Assembly: GCA_963778025.1 (NCBI GenBank)
Contig: CAVZTA010000011.1
Location: forward strand, 89,482-153,481
Reading direction: 5' to 3'
Origin: CAVZTA01 sp963778025
GTDB lineage: Bacteria; Chloroflexota; Limnocylindria; Limnocylindrales; CSP1-4
Length of the DNA stretch: 64,000 bases
The notes under the pieces are model-generated. The model ran no database searches and had not been told where the DNA came from. It saw only the letters and a list, made by a program, of their open reading frames with translations. Shown one piece after another: positions 49,575 through 59,500 of this stretch. The number at the start of each line of letters is the position of its first letter. The stretch's first letter is position 1. Made by a program: the position numbers and the translations under genes.

Positions 49575-51302
49575 TCAGCCGATCGGCGACGACGACGCCG
49601 TGGCCGGCTCCGGCTCCGCGCGACCCGCGGCCTCGGGCGGCTCCGTCACGCCGTGCCGGTAGAACGGGATCGGCTCCGGCGGCAGGGGCGTGTCGCCGCG
49701 GATCAGGTCGGCCGCCTTTTCGGCGACCATCATCACCGGGGCGTAGATGTTGCCGTTGGTGATGCACGGGAAGACCGAGGCGTCGACGACCCGCAGCCCG
49801 TCGACCCCGTGGACCCGCATCGTCAGCGGATCGACGACGTCGCCCGCTCCCACGCCCATGCGCGTGGTGCACGACGGGTGGAGTGCGGTCTCGGCGTCCC
49901 GTGCCACCCAGTCGAGGATCTCCTCGTCACTCGACACCGACGGCGCCCGGCGACAGCTCCCCGGTCGAATACGGCTCGAAGGCCGGCTGCCGCAGGATGC
50001 GCCGCGCGACGCGGATCGCCTCGACCCACTCGCGCTTGTCCTGGTCGGTCGACAGGTAGTTGAACCGCAGCGCGGGATGCACGGTCGGGTCGGCGGACAC
50101 GATCCGCACCGAGCCTTCGGCGTCCGAGTACATCGGCCCCACGTGCACCTGGTAACCGTGGGCGCTGGGCGCCGGATGTGCCGTCGTAGCGGATCGCGAG
50201 CGGCAGGAAGTGGAACATCAGGTTGGGATATTCGACGTCGTCGTTGGAGCGCACGAACCCGCCCGCCTCGAAGTGGTTCGTCGCGCCCGGGCCGGATCGG
50301 CGGAACAGCCACTCGGCGCCGATGAACGGACGCCGCCACAGCTCGGTCGCGTGCGGCTGCATCGAGACCGGTTCTCGTGAGCCGTACTGGATGTAGACCT
50401 CGAGGTGGTCCTGGAGGTGCTCGCCGACGCCCGGCAGGTCCGCGACGACCCGGACACCGTGCTCCGCCAGGAGCGAGGACGGTCCCACCCCCGACAGCTG
50501 CAGCAGCTGCGGCGTGTTGAACGCCCCACCCGCAGCAGGATCTCGCCGCCCTCGATCCGCTCCGAGCCGCCACCCAGCGCCGGCACCTCCACGGCCACGG
50601 CGCGCCGACCTGAGAACACCACGCGCGTCACCAGCGTCGACGTCCGCAGCTTGAGGTTCCGGCGACGAAGCACCGGGTGGAGGTACGCCCGCGCCGCCGA
50701 CAGCCGGCGCCCGTGCCGGATGTTCCGGTCGAATGCCGCGAACCCCTCCTGCCGATAGCCGTTCACGTCGTCGGTCAGGGAATAGCCGGCCTGGACCGCG
50801 GCCTCGAACCAGGCCTGGAACAGGGGTGAGTCGCCGGCCCCCGCTCCAGCCCGAGCGGCCCGCCGTGGCCGCGCCACGGGTCATCAGGCGCCGCTGCGGT
50901 GCAGTCCTCCATCCGCTTGAAGTACGGCAGGCAGTGCGCGTACGACCAGGTCTCCATCCCGGGCTCGGACGCCCAGCGCTCGTAGTCCAGTGGGTTGCCG
51001 CGCTGGAAGATCATCCCGTTGATCGAGCTGGACCCGCCCAGGACCTTGCCGCGCGCGTGAAAGATGCGGCGTCCGCCCATGAACGGCTCGGGCTCGGACT
51101 CGTACTGCCAGTCGTAGAAGCGCGACCCGATGGGGAACGTCAGCGCCGCCGGCATGTGGATGAACGGGTCGATCCGCCAATCCGTGCGACCGGCCTCGAT
51201 CACCAGCACCGACGTCGACGGATCGGCCGACAGGCGGTTCGCCAGCGCGCACCCCGCCGAGCCGCCGCCGACGATGATCACGTCGTACCGCTGGTCCGCC
51301 AT
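49575..51302 (-). CDS. GMC-family oxidoreductase (choline dehydrogenase-like), frame-broken
   Basis: The FAD motif YDVIIVGGGSAGCALANRLS opens the protein, followed by ARGKVLGGSSSINGMIF (GMC signature 1), GGAFNTPQLLQLSGVGP (signature 2) and the C-terminal ALHPSCTTRMG...VVDASVFPCITNGN with the catalytic His region. The pieces lie in several frames: apparent one-base losses in G runs near 50842 and 50528, and one-base gains near 50170 and 49945; the net length is 575 residues, normal for the family. It probably oxidises an alcohol using FAD. Confidence 0.75.
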
Positions 51303-51533
51303 CCTCGCCTCGCGTGTCCGCCACACGGGCGCTTCGGCGGGCGATGCTAGCAGCGCAGAGCGACACCCGTCTCGCCGTGCCGGCACACCGAACGGCAACC
51401 TTGTCGCCGCCGCCGATGCCGACCTTGACCGGGTCGCCGCCTACGGTGGACTCGCCGCGCTCTCGCTACCGCTCATGGCGGGTCCTCCTCCGGGGACGCG
51501 GCTCCTCCCCCTGATCCCTCACCGAGGTCTCCC

Positions 51534-51794
51534 ATGCATCGGCACGCCCGCCTGGTCGATGCCATCGACCGCGCCCACACCCGCACCCCGATCTGTCACA
51601 CGTGCGGCGAGCCCACGCGGATCGTCACGCGCGACCGCTCGCTGTGGCTTGTCTGCAGCAGCCGCGACCCGCTCCCGCGAGGCATCCTTGGGCTGCTCCG
51701 CCAGCTCATCCCTCACCACGACGAGCTCGTCGTCGAGTACCTCGAGCCCGAGCAGTCCTTCGTGGCCCGGCGTTCGGCGCTGCGTCTCGTGTGA
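51534..51794 (+). CDS. Small CxxC protein (86 residues)
   Basis: The product has ICHTCGEPTRIVTRDRSLWLVC, a short zinc-knuckle-like hairpin (residues 20-42), then LLRQLIPHHDELVVEYLEP. The fold looks like a rubredoxin-like or zinc-ribbon knuckle with three cysteines; no family is recognised. The frame is intact. It lies between the GMC and MFS genes; 51303-51533 holds no other feature. Confidence 0.45.
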   Translation: MHRHARLVDAIDRAHTRTPICHTCGEPTRIVTRDRSLWLVCSSRDPLPRGILGLLRQLIPHHDELVVEYLEPEQSFVARRSALRLV

Positions 51795-51808
51795 GCGGAC
51801 GTCGGCCC

Positions 51809-53119
51809 TCAGCGGCGGCGCGCCGGCGCCATCGCGCCACCCACCCGGCCGCTCGCAGCGCCCGTGGTCGCCGACCCGGCCGCCGCCTGGCGTCGCTCGA
51901 TCGCGCGGAGCCAGGCGAGCGCGAACAGCCCGAACACGACCGCCGACACGCCGCTGGCGACCATCGTGAGCGCGGGGCCGATCGTCGACGCCAGCCAGCC
52001 GATGAGGAGGCCGCCGAACGGGGTCGAGCCGACGAACACCGTCGTGTAGACCGCGCTCACGCGGCCCCGGAGCACGTCCGGGACGTTGAGCTGGATGGTG
52101 GTGTTGGCGGACGTCGCCATGAGGATCGCCCCGAAGCCCGCGGTGAACATCAGCGCCAGGCACAGCGCGTACAGCGTCGTGAACCCGAGCGCGATCTCCG
52201 CGAGACCCAGGACCACCGCGCCGAGGCACAGGATCAGCGGCTTCGCGCGCCCGCCGAACGCGAGCCACAACGCCGCCGTGAGCGACCCGGCGCCGCTGGC
52301 CGCCATCAGGAAGCCGAAGCCATCCGCCCCGACCCGGAGCGTCGATGCGGCGAAGGGTGGGATGAGCACCTGGAAGTTCATGGCCACCGTCGACACGACC
52401 CCGACGGTCACGGTGGCCAGCAACACGATCGGCGTCGTGCGGACGTATGAGAGGCCCTCGCGCAGCGACTCGCGGACGGCCGCGAACGACGACGGCCGCT
52501 GTGGCCGGACGCCACTGCCGAGCAGGTCCTCCTCGCGCATGAGCAGGAGGCCGACGATGACGGCGAGGAAGCTCACCGCGTCGAACAGGAAGGCGGGGGC
52601 GATGCCGACGGTCGCGATGACGATGCCGCCGATGGCCGGGCCGATGACCCGCGCCCCGTTGAACATCGCGGAGTTCAGGGCGACAGCGTTCGCCATGTCC
52701 TCACGTCCGACCATCTCGATCCCGAATGACTGCCGGACGGGCATGTCGACGGCGTTCGCGATGCCCAGCGCGAGCGCCAGCAGCACAAGCATCCAGATCT
52801 GGATCGCGCCTGTCACGACCAGCAGGAAGACGATGAACGCGAGGACCATCTTCGTGATCTGCGTCGCGAGCAGGAGCCGGCGCTTCGGCCACGAGTCGGC
52901 GATGACGCCGGCGAAGATGCCGAACAGCAGGACCGGCAGGAACTGCGCGGCCACGATGACGCCCAGCCAGATCGGGTCATGGGTCAGCGTCAGGACGAGC
53001 CACGACTGGGCGACCTGCTGCATCCATGTGCCGATGAGCGAGATCGCCTGGCCGCCGAAGAACAGCCGGTAGCTCCGGTGGCGGAACGCGCGCAGTCCGT
53101 CGATGGCGCCCAGCGTCAC
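51809..53119 (-). CDS. MFS exporter, EntS/MFS_3 type
   Basis: The intact 436-residue protein begins GLRAFRHRSYRLFFGGQAISLIG, the start typical of EntS-like MFS_3 exporters, with GVIADSWPKRRLLLATQ as the loop 2-3 motif and about 12 helices. The family exports siderophores or drugs. It starts within the stop of the MerR gene (ATGA overlap), so the MerR protein most likely controls its own operon with the exporter. Confidence 0.82.
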   Translation of the reverse strand: MTLGAIDGLRAFRHRSYRLFFGGQAISLIGTWMQQVAQSWLVLTLTHDPIWLGVIVAAQFLPVLLFGIFAGVIADSWPKRRLLLATQITKMVLAFIVFLLVVTGAIQIWMLVLLALALGIANAVDMPVRQSFGIEMVGREDMANAVALNSAMFNGARVIGPAIGGIVIATVGIAPAFLFDAVSFLAVIVGLLLMREEDLLGSGVRPQRPSSFAAVRESLREGLSYVRTTPIVLLATVTVGVVSTVAMNFQVLIPPFAASTLRVGADGFGFLMAASGAGSLTAALWLAFGGRAKPLILCLGAVVLGLAEIALGFTTLYALCLALMFTAGFGAILMATSANTTIQLNVPDVLRGRVSAVYTTVFVGSTPFGGLLIGWLASTIGPALTMVASGVSAVVFGLFALAWLRAIERRQAAAGSATTGAASGRVGGAMAPARRR

Positions 53120-53700
53120 TGGTCCGCCTCGCGGCCATGCGGGTGGGCCGGTCCAGCGGCGTGGGGCTCAGGGGCGCCGTGCGGACCCGGGCCGCCGTGC
53201 GGATCCGGGCCGCCGTCGAGCTCGGCAAGGTGCGCCTCGAGGTGGCGCCGCCGCTCGGTCGCCTCGTCGATCATCGCGGCGAGACGCTCGGCCTTGTGAC
53301 GAAGGGTGTCGATCTGGCGATCCGCGCGGGCGAGCGATTCGCCCAGCAGCCGGCGTTGCTCGGCGGGATCGTCGGTGGAGCGATAGCGGGCGCGGACGGC
53401 GCGGCGCGCCGCCTCGTCCTCGAGCAGCTGGCGGATCTCGGCGAGCGAGAACCCTGCGTCGTCGCGCAGTCCCTTGATGAACCGGAGCTGCTCGAGGTCG
53501 CCCGGGTCGTACAGCCGGTACGACCCCTCCGAGCGAGCCGCGGGCCGGAGCAGCCCGACCTCTTCGTAATAGCGGATGGCCCGCGTCGTCAGGCCGATCT
53601 CGTCGGCGACCTCCTGGATGCGCAGGAAGCGGTCGGGTTCGGCGTGGTGATCCGGCTCCGGGGTGGTGATCGTGGGCGCGGGGGCAAGTCGGGCGGGCAC
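53116..53700 (-). CDS. MerR-family transcription regulator with His-rich tail
   Basis: The N-terminal winged helix shows RIQEVADEIGLTTRAIRYYEEVGLL and SYRLYDPGDLEQLRFIKGLRD (residues 27-85), standard MerR, followed by a dimerisation helix. The last 33 residues are unusual, rich in His, Gly and Pro (GGPDPHGGPGPHGAPEPHAA), which suggests metal binding; a metal or oxidative sensor is possible, a multidrug sensor (BmrR-type) also. A 24-base palindrome lies in the spacer of its own leaderless promoter. Confidence 0.85.
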   Translation of the reverse strand: MPARLAPAPTITTPEPDHHAEPDRFLRIQEVADEIGLTTRAIRYYEEVGLLRPAARSEGSYRLYDPGDLEQLRFIKGLRDDAGFSLAEIRQLLEDEAARRAVRARYRSTDDPAEQRRLLGESLARADRQIDTLRHKAERLAAMIDEATERRRHLEAHLAELDGGPDPHGGPGPHGAPEPHAAGPAHPHGREADQ

Positions 53701-53706
53701 ATCAGC

Positions 53707-53739
53707 AGTCTATCGAACCTTAACGTTGACGTAAAGGTT
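53707..53739 (-). promoter_or_regulatory. MerR-type promoter and operator
   Basis: On the minus strand TTTACG (53735-53730) and TAGACT (53712-53707) are separated by 17 bases, and the GTG start follows six bases later (leaderless). A perfect palindrome at 53716-53739 (half-sites AACCTT-A-ACGT and ACGT-A-AAGGTT around TG) covers the -35 and most of the spacer, as MerR operators do. Confidence 0.7.
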
Positions 53740-54524
53740 ACAGACCGCTCTCGACCGCCCGCCGATAGTGCGGCAGGAGGCTGTCCCAGCCGCCGAAGTT
53801 CCGGTCGCGCCAATCGCGGCCGCGTTCGACACCCAGGCGCTCCCAGCCACGATGCTCGATCTCGACGCGGGTCGCCGCCGCCGGCCGGCACGAAGCGGAT
53901 CTCGACGTCGGTCGCGTCCGCGCGGTCGATCCGGAGGTGCCACGTGTACGCGAAGCGGCCGGGTGGCTCCCAGACCGTGATCGACCCCCAGTCGTGCTCG
54001 TCGCCCCCGCGCGTCCGTTCGAAGATGCGGCCACCGACGCGCGGTTCCAGGACGACGTGGAGGTCGGCGTCGCCGGTGACCGTGTGATCGGCGGGCCACC
54101 AGGTCGCGATGCGCTCCGTCCAGGTGCTGAACGCGTGCTCGGGCGGGCACGCGACCTCGAACGAGAGCGGATGGATCGGCTCGATGGCCTCGTGGGTCGT
54201 CATCGGTCGGGGCTCCGTGGTGTTCTCAGCCATGAGCCGGAAGCGGGCGGCGGCGTCCCCCCAGACCTGCTCGAGGTAGCGCCGGACCGCCTCGACGCCC
54301 GCGTCGTGCAGCCGGTAGATCCGGCGCGTGCCCTGAGGCTCCTCGACGACGAGGCCCGCGGCCTTCAGCAGGCGCAGGTGGCGCGACACCGCGGGGCGGC
54401 TGATGGGCAGGACGCTGGCGAGCTCGCCGACCGACCGGCCATCGCGCGCCAGGAGCTCGACGATCGCGCGCCGGTGCGGGTCGCCGAGGGCGTCGAACGG
54501 ATCGCCGCGCAACGGATCGGCCAT
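53738..54524 (-). CDS. ArsR-type winged helix fused to SRPBCC (AHSA1-like) domain
   Basis: Residues 1-90 are an ArsR HTH (DALGDPHRRAIVELLARDGRSVGELA, PISRPAVSRHLRLLKAAGLV); from about residue 105 comes an activator-of-Hsp90-ATPase-like SRPBCC domain (FEVACPPEHAFSTWTERIATWWPADH, then SITVWEPPGRFAYTWHL). There is no stop between them, so this is a true fusion: a ligand-binding domain on a repressor. One +1 break near 53885 affects only the last 55 residues. TACCGT six bases before the ATG supports leaderless expression. Confidence 0.75.
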
Positions 54525-54530
54525 CCCGAG

Positions 54531-54536
54531 ACGGTA
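54531..54536 (-). promoter_or_regulatory. -10 box, leaderless promoter of the ArsR-SRPBCC gene
   Basis: TACCGT at six bases before the ATG at 54524. Confidence 0.5.
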
Positions 54537-54641
54537 ACAGGAAGGTGACCATGCGCCACGGCTGGTTGGAGACGCCAAGGTGGAAGGTGACCCGGTCGAC
54601 CGCGATGCGACTCGACGCATGCACCGTGCGACGATGACCCG

Positions 54642-56532
54642 ATGCAAACGGTGGAACCGGTGGAACCGGTCGAGACGGAGGAGACGGCTAAGGCCGAGGT
54701 GGCCGAGGTGGCCGAGGCGGCCGCGCCCGCGCCTGCCGTCCCGCCGCGCCCAGACTGACGATGGCTTCGCCACGCTCGGTCTCGACGAGCGACTCCTCAA
54801 GACGGTCGCGGGCCTTGGCTATGAGGAGCCCACGCCGATCCAGCTGGCCGCCGTCCCGCCGCTGCTCGAGGGCCGCGACCTCCTCGCCGAGGCACCGACC
54901 GGCACCGGCAAGACGGCGGCGTTCGCGCTGCCGATGCTCCATCGCCTCGCCGGTGCGGTCGCGTCCGACCCGGCACGCCGTCGCAAGGGCGGCGCACCGC
55001 TCGCGCTCGTCCTCGCGCCCACGCGCGAGCTCGCGATGCAGACCGCCGAGGCGATCCATCGCTACGGTCGGGAGGTCGGCGTCCGCGTGCTGCCCGTCTA
55101 CGGCGGACAGCCCATCGGCACGCAGCTCCGCGCGCTCCAGCGCGGCGTCGACGTCGTGGTCGCGACGCCCGGCCGGGCGGTCGACCACCTCACGCGCGGC
55201 TCCGTGCGACTCGACGGCGTCGAGATGGTCGTCCTCGACGAGGCCGACGAGATGCTCGACATGGGCTTCGCCGAGGACCTCGAGGCGATCCTCGGCGGGC
55301 TGCCCGCGACCCGCCAGACGGCCCTGTTCTCGGCGACCCTGCCGCGCGCTCGTCAAGCGACTCGCCGAGCGCCAGCTGAAGGACCCGGTCCGGATCGCCG
55401 TCCACGCCGAGCACGAGCCGGCCGGCGAGGAGGCCCGCGTCCGACAGGTCGCGTACGTCGTCCGGCGCGCCGACAAGCTCGTCGGGCTGTGCCGGCTGCT
55501 CGACATGGAGGACCCGACGTCGGCGCTCGTGTTCGCGCGCACGCGCGGCGAGGTCGACGACCTGGCGGAAGCGCTGTCGCGGCCGCGGCCACGACGCGGC
55601 CGCGCTCCACGGCGGCCTCGCGCCAGGAGCAGCGCGACCGGATCATGGGTCGCTTCCGCGAGGGCGCGCTGGACGTCCTCGTGGCGACCGACGTCGCGGC
55701 ACGAGGCCTGGACATCGAGCACGTCAGCCACGTCGTGAACTTCGACGTGCCGTCATCGCCCGAGGTGTACGTCCATCGCATCGGCCGCACGGGCCGCGCC
55801 GGTCGCGAGGGCACCGCCATCACCCTGGTGGAGCCGCGCGAGCATCGGCTGCTGCGCGACATCGAGACGACGGTCGGCACGAAGCTCGAGATCGGCCGGC
55901 TGCCGACGGTGGCGAGCCTTCGCGAGCGACGCCTGGACATGCTCCGATCGACCCTTCGCGAGACGGTCCTGGGCGACGACCTGGATCGCTATCGGGCCGT
56001 CGTCGAGCCGCTGTCGGACGAGTTCGACCTGGTCGACATCGCGCTCGCCGCCGTCCGCCTCGCCGATGCGCCGGACGACGAGACCGACGACGAGGAGCTG
56101 CCGACGCCGACCCTGCCGCCGGACCGACCGGCTCGGCGAGCCGGGGGCGAGCTAGTCGCGGGACCGGACGGCACCGGTCGGCCGAGGCGGCGCGCAGGCG
56201 ACCTGGAGCGACCGCTCGGGCGGCCCGCCGACCGAGCGGGGCGACGAAGCACGGGCCGACGGGCACGCGCGGTCGTCGCCTCGCCGACCAGGAACCCACG
56301 ACGCGACTGTTCGTGGGCGCGGGACGAGCGGCCGGCATGCGACCCGAGCGATCTCGTCGGCGCGATCGCGAACGAGGCAGGGCTCGCGGGCGATCGCATC
56401 GGCAGCATCCAGATCGCCGAGGGCTTCTCGCTCGTCGAGGTCCCGGAGGCCGAGGCCGATCGCGTCATCGCGGCGCTTCGCGGCGGCTCGGTCAAGGGCC
56501 GCCGCATCAACGTCCGTCGCGAGCGCTACTGA
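54642..56532 (+). CDS. DEAD-box RNA helicase with DbpA-like C-terminal domain (frame-broken)
   Basis: Motifs in order: Q motif GYEEPTPIQ, motif I APTGTGKTAAF, Ia PTRELAMQ, DEAD in VLDEADEMLDMGF, SAT in FSATLP, then ATDVAARGLDIEHV and HRIGRTGRAG. The C-terminal 70 residues (LVGAIANEAGLAGDRIGSIQ to RRINVRRERY) are the DbpA/CsdA RNA-binding domain. An acidic Glu/Pro/Ala-rich head of about 35 residues precedes the core. Breaks occur near 54740, 55352, 55597 and 55622 (all +1) and again around 56150-56350. It probably works in ribosome assembly or cold response. Confidence 0.82.
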
Positions 56533-56654
56533 CCGATCGGTGCCGCCCCGTGCAGGTCTGCACGCTCTCGACGAGGACACAGCGCCGGGCGCCCGTACGC
56601 TTCCCTCCCCGCGCCCACGGCTCACCCCGACACGCCGCTGCCCGGAGACTCCCG

Positions 56655-57591
56655 ATGATCGTACCCCATCATCCCCGACCTCGATCGCGAGCTGCTCGTC
56701 GAGCTCGAGCCCGAGGCCGGACAGCTGCTGGAGCGCCATCTCAAGGTCGCCCAGGAGTGGTTCCCGCACGACTACATCCCGTACCGCCTGGGACGCGACT
56801 ACGACAAGGAGCCGTGGACGCCGGACCAGCCGCGGCTGACCGGTGTCGCGCAGACGGCGTTCGAGATCGGGCTCCTGACCGAGGACAACCTGCCGAGCTA
56901 CCACCGGCTCATCCACGGGATGTTCGGCAAGGGCGACGGGGCGTGGCTGAACTGGGTGGGCCGCTGGACGGCCGAGGAGGGGCGCCACGCGATCGTCCTG
57001 CGCGACTACCTGACGGTGACCCGGAACATCGACCCGGTCCAGCTGGAGCGGGGCCGGATGACGCAGCTCCAGCAGGGCTACGACCACGCCGCGCCGGACA
57101 CGCTGCACGGTCTCGCGTACGTCGCATTCCAGGAGCTCGCGACGCGGATCTCGCACCGGAACACCGGCAAGTACTCGGACGACCCGGTGGCCGACCGGAT
57201 CATGGTGCGCATCGCGTCCGACGAGAACCTCCACATGGTGTTCTACCGCGACATCCTCGGCGCGGCGCTCAAGATCCGCCCGTCCGAGGCGGTCCGCGCG
57301 ATCGTCGACGAGATCCTGCGGTTCCAGATGCCGGGTGCCGGCATCCCGAACTTCGTGCGCAAGGCGGCGGACATCGCGAAGGCCGGCATCTACGACCTGC
57401 GGGTCCACCGCGACGAGGTCCTGCTGCCGATCGTCCGCCATTGGGGCCTGCTCGACCTGTCGGGGCTGGACGCCGCCGCCGAGGAGGCGCGCCACCGACT
57501 GGTGGAGCACCTGGAGCAGCTCGACGCAGCGGCGCGACGGTTCGAGGAACGGGTCGCGCGATCGGGCGCGACGAGGCTTGCGAGCGGCTGA
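56655..57591 (+). CDS. Acyl-ACP desaturase (FA_desaturase_2 type)
   Basis: The di-iron motifs are clear: WTAEEGRHAIVLRDYL (EExRH) and SDENLHMVFYRDIL (DENLH, the second ExxH-type motif), with DYIPYRLGRDYDKEPWTP near the start. Soluble diiron acyl-ACP desaturases of this size (about 311 residues) are known from plants and Actinobacteria (DesA); they introduce a double bond into an acyl-ACP chain. One extra C near 56668 puts the first five residues (MIVPI) in a different frame; the rest is intact. Membrane-lipid modification is the likely role. Confidence 0.8.
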
Positions 57592-57717
57592 CGACGCCGC
57601 CGGACAGGCGAGGGCACTGCAACGCCGCTGCGATACGTCTCGCACCGCCAGCGGATAGGCGCGCCCCCATCGGTCGTTGCGAACGATTCGGGCGTCATCA
57701 TCGCCGGGAGGTCCCTC

Positions 57718-58786
57718 ATGCCCCGCCGTCTTCGTTCGGTGCGCCTCCTCGCCGTGCTCGCGACGCGTCAGCCTCGTCGCGGCCTGCAACCAGGGCACCG
57801 CGAGCTCGAGTCCGAGCGCCGCGACGTCGCCATCCGCCAGTGCCGCATAGCCCGTCCGCGAGCGCCAGCGCGCCCGCGAGCGCCAGCGCATCTGCCAGCA
57901 CCGGGGCCGCCGGCACGCTCGCCCTGATCGGTCGCGAGTACTCGTACGAGGGGCCGACGACCGCGACGGCCGGCGTCACCACGATCTCGCTGCAGAACGC
58001 GGGCCAGGAGGAGCACCAGGCGCAGCTGGCGAAGCTCAACGACGGCAAGACGTTCGCCGATCTCACCACCGCCCTTGCGACGGGCGATCCGACCGCCGCC
58101 CTCGGGCTCGTCACGCTGTTCGGCGGACCGACCGCCGTCGTCCCCGGCGCCACGGTCCAGACGGCGACGGACCTGACGGCCGGGACGTACGCCTTCCTGT
58201 GCTTCTTCACCGCGCCCGACGGGCTGCCGCACCTCGCCAAGGGCATGATCTCGCAGCTCCAGGTCACCGGGACGTCGAGCGGCGGCGCGCTGCCCGCGGG
58301 CGACGCGACGGTGGCCGCGAAGGACTTCAGCTTCGACGTGCAGGGACCCATCGCCCCGGGCGAGCACACGTTCACGTTCACGAACCAGGGGCCGCAGCCG
58401 CATGAGGCGGGCCTGATCAAGCTCGCGCCCGGCGTCACGGCCGAGCAGATCGTCGAAGCGGTCAAGGGCTCCGGGCCGTCGAGCAGCGGCTCGCCCGGCG
58501 CCTCCGCATCCGCGGGTGCGTCGGCATCGGCCGGCGCTTCGGCCTCGGCCTCGGCCGGGCGCTTCGGCCTCGGCGCTCGGCGGGCGCCTCCCCCTCCGGG
58601 TCCGGCGGCCCGCCGCCGTTCGAGGATGCGGGCGGCATCGCCGCCATCTCGCCCGGCTCCACCGCCACGTTCACGGTCACGCTGGAGGCCGGCGCCAGCT
58701 ACGCGTTCATCTGCTTCGTGCCGGACCAGGCCACCGGGGCACCGCACGCGGCGCTGGGCATGGTGACCGCGATCCCGACCTCGTAG
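57718..58786 (+). CDS. Lipoprotein with two cupredoxin-like domains (frame-broken)
   Basis: A lipobox SLVAACNQG follows a short signal peptide, then a low-complexity Ser/Ala/Pro linker with SAS repeats. Domain 1 (TLALIGREYSYEGPTTATAG ... TYAFLCFFTAPDGLPHLAKGM) and domain 2 (AGASYAFICFVPDQATGAPHAALGM) both have the end pattern C-F-x-P/A...H, like mono-copper cupredoxins, though the Cys-His-Met ligand spacing is not textbook; between them lies a region GEHTFTFTNQGPQPHEAG. Four +1 shifts (near 57770, 57850, 58563, 58598) must be bridged to give about 354 residues. It is probably an envelope-bound protein; copper binding is an inference. Confidence 0.55.
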
Positions 58787-58825
58787 CGTCGGTCCGCTCG
58801 CCCGGCGCTCCGGGCGGGTGGGTCG

Positions 58826-59480
58826 CTAGGCAGTGGTCTTCCTCGCGAGGTAGGCAGCGCGGAGATCCGGCTCGAGCTTCTCGATCGCGTAGCGCAGCGC
58901 CACGCGCGGCATCGTCGCGGCATGGCGGTCGAGGAACGCCCGCATCCGTGGCTCGTCGCGCTTGCCCACCTCGCGCAGCATCCAGCCGACGGCCTTGGCG
59001 ACCGTGTCGCGCTGATCGTCGACGAGGGTTTCGGCGATCCGCATCGCATCGTCGAGGTCGTCGCGGCGGATGAACGCGAACGTCGCGAGGATGGCCGTCC
59101 GCCGCCGGTTCGGGTCGGGCGACGCCGCGAGCTCGTCGAGGATCTCCCGGGGACGGTCGCGCAGGTGCTCGCCGATCACCCAGATCGCGCTGCGGTCGAC
59201 CAGGTCCCAGGTGTCGATGGCGTCGTGGCGGCGCAGGTACAGGTCGAAGAGATCCTGCTTCCTGAGCGTCCGTCGTCCGCCGGTCGCGAGCCTGGAAGTC
59301 CATGACGCTCACCGCAGCGACACGCGCCTCGTGGTCCGGGCGATCCAGGAGCTCCTCGATCCCCGCGGGGTCGAGGTCCATGTGCGCCTTGGCGAGCGCG
59401 AAGATCGAGCCCATCGGGATGCCGCGCGGCGTGCGCAGCGCATCCAGGGCATCGAGGATCTCGCGGGCGGTGGATGCCAT
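58826..59480 (-). CDS. DNA alkylation repair (AlkD-like HEAT-repeat) protein
   Basis: The joined 217-residue protein has MGSIFALAKAHMDLDPAGIEELLDRPDHEARVAAVSVM and, after a +1 break near 59284, DAIDTWDLVDRSAIWVIGEH (quoted over residues about 20-105), then repeated helices such as RRTAILATFAFIRRDDLDDAM and DTVAKAVGWMLREVGKRDEP. The WDLVD-x9-G pattern is typical of the AlkD family, which removes alkylated bases by stacking contacts. It sits beside the SDR gene, same strand. Confidence 0.8.
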
Positions 59481-59500
59481 GACGGGCGAGTGCCGGCCGC

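Noticed and set aside
57840..57910. Tandem GCGAGCGCCAGC-type repeats
   Set aside because: They are the coding sequence of a low-complexity Ser/Ala/Pro linker in the cupredoxin-like lipoprotein, as is the similar tract near 58500-58570, not an independent repeat element.
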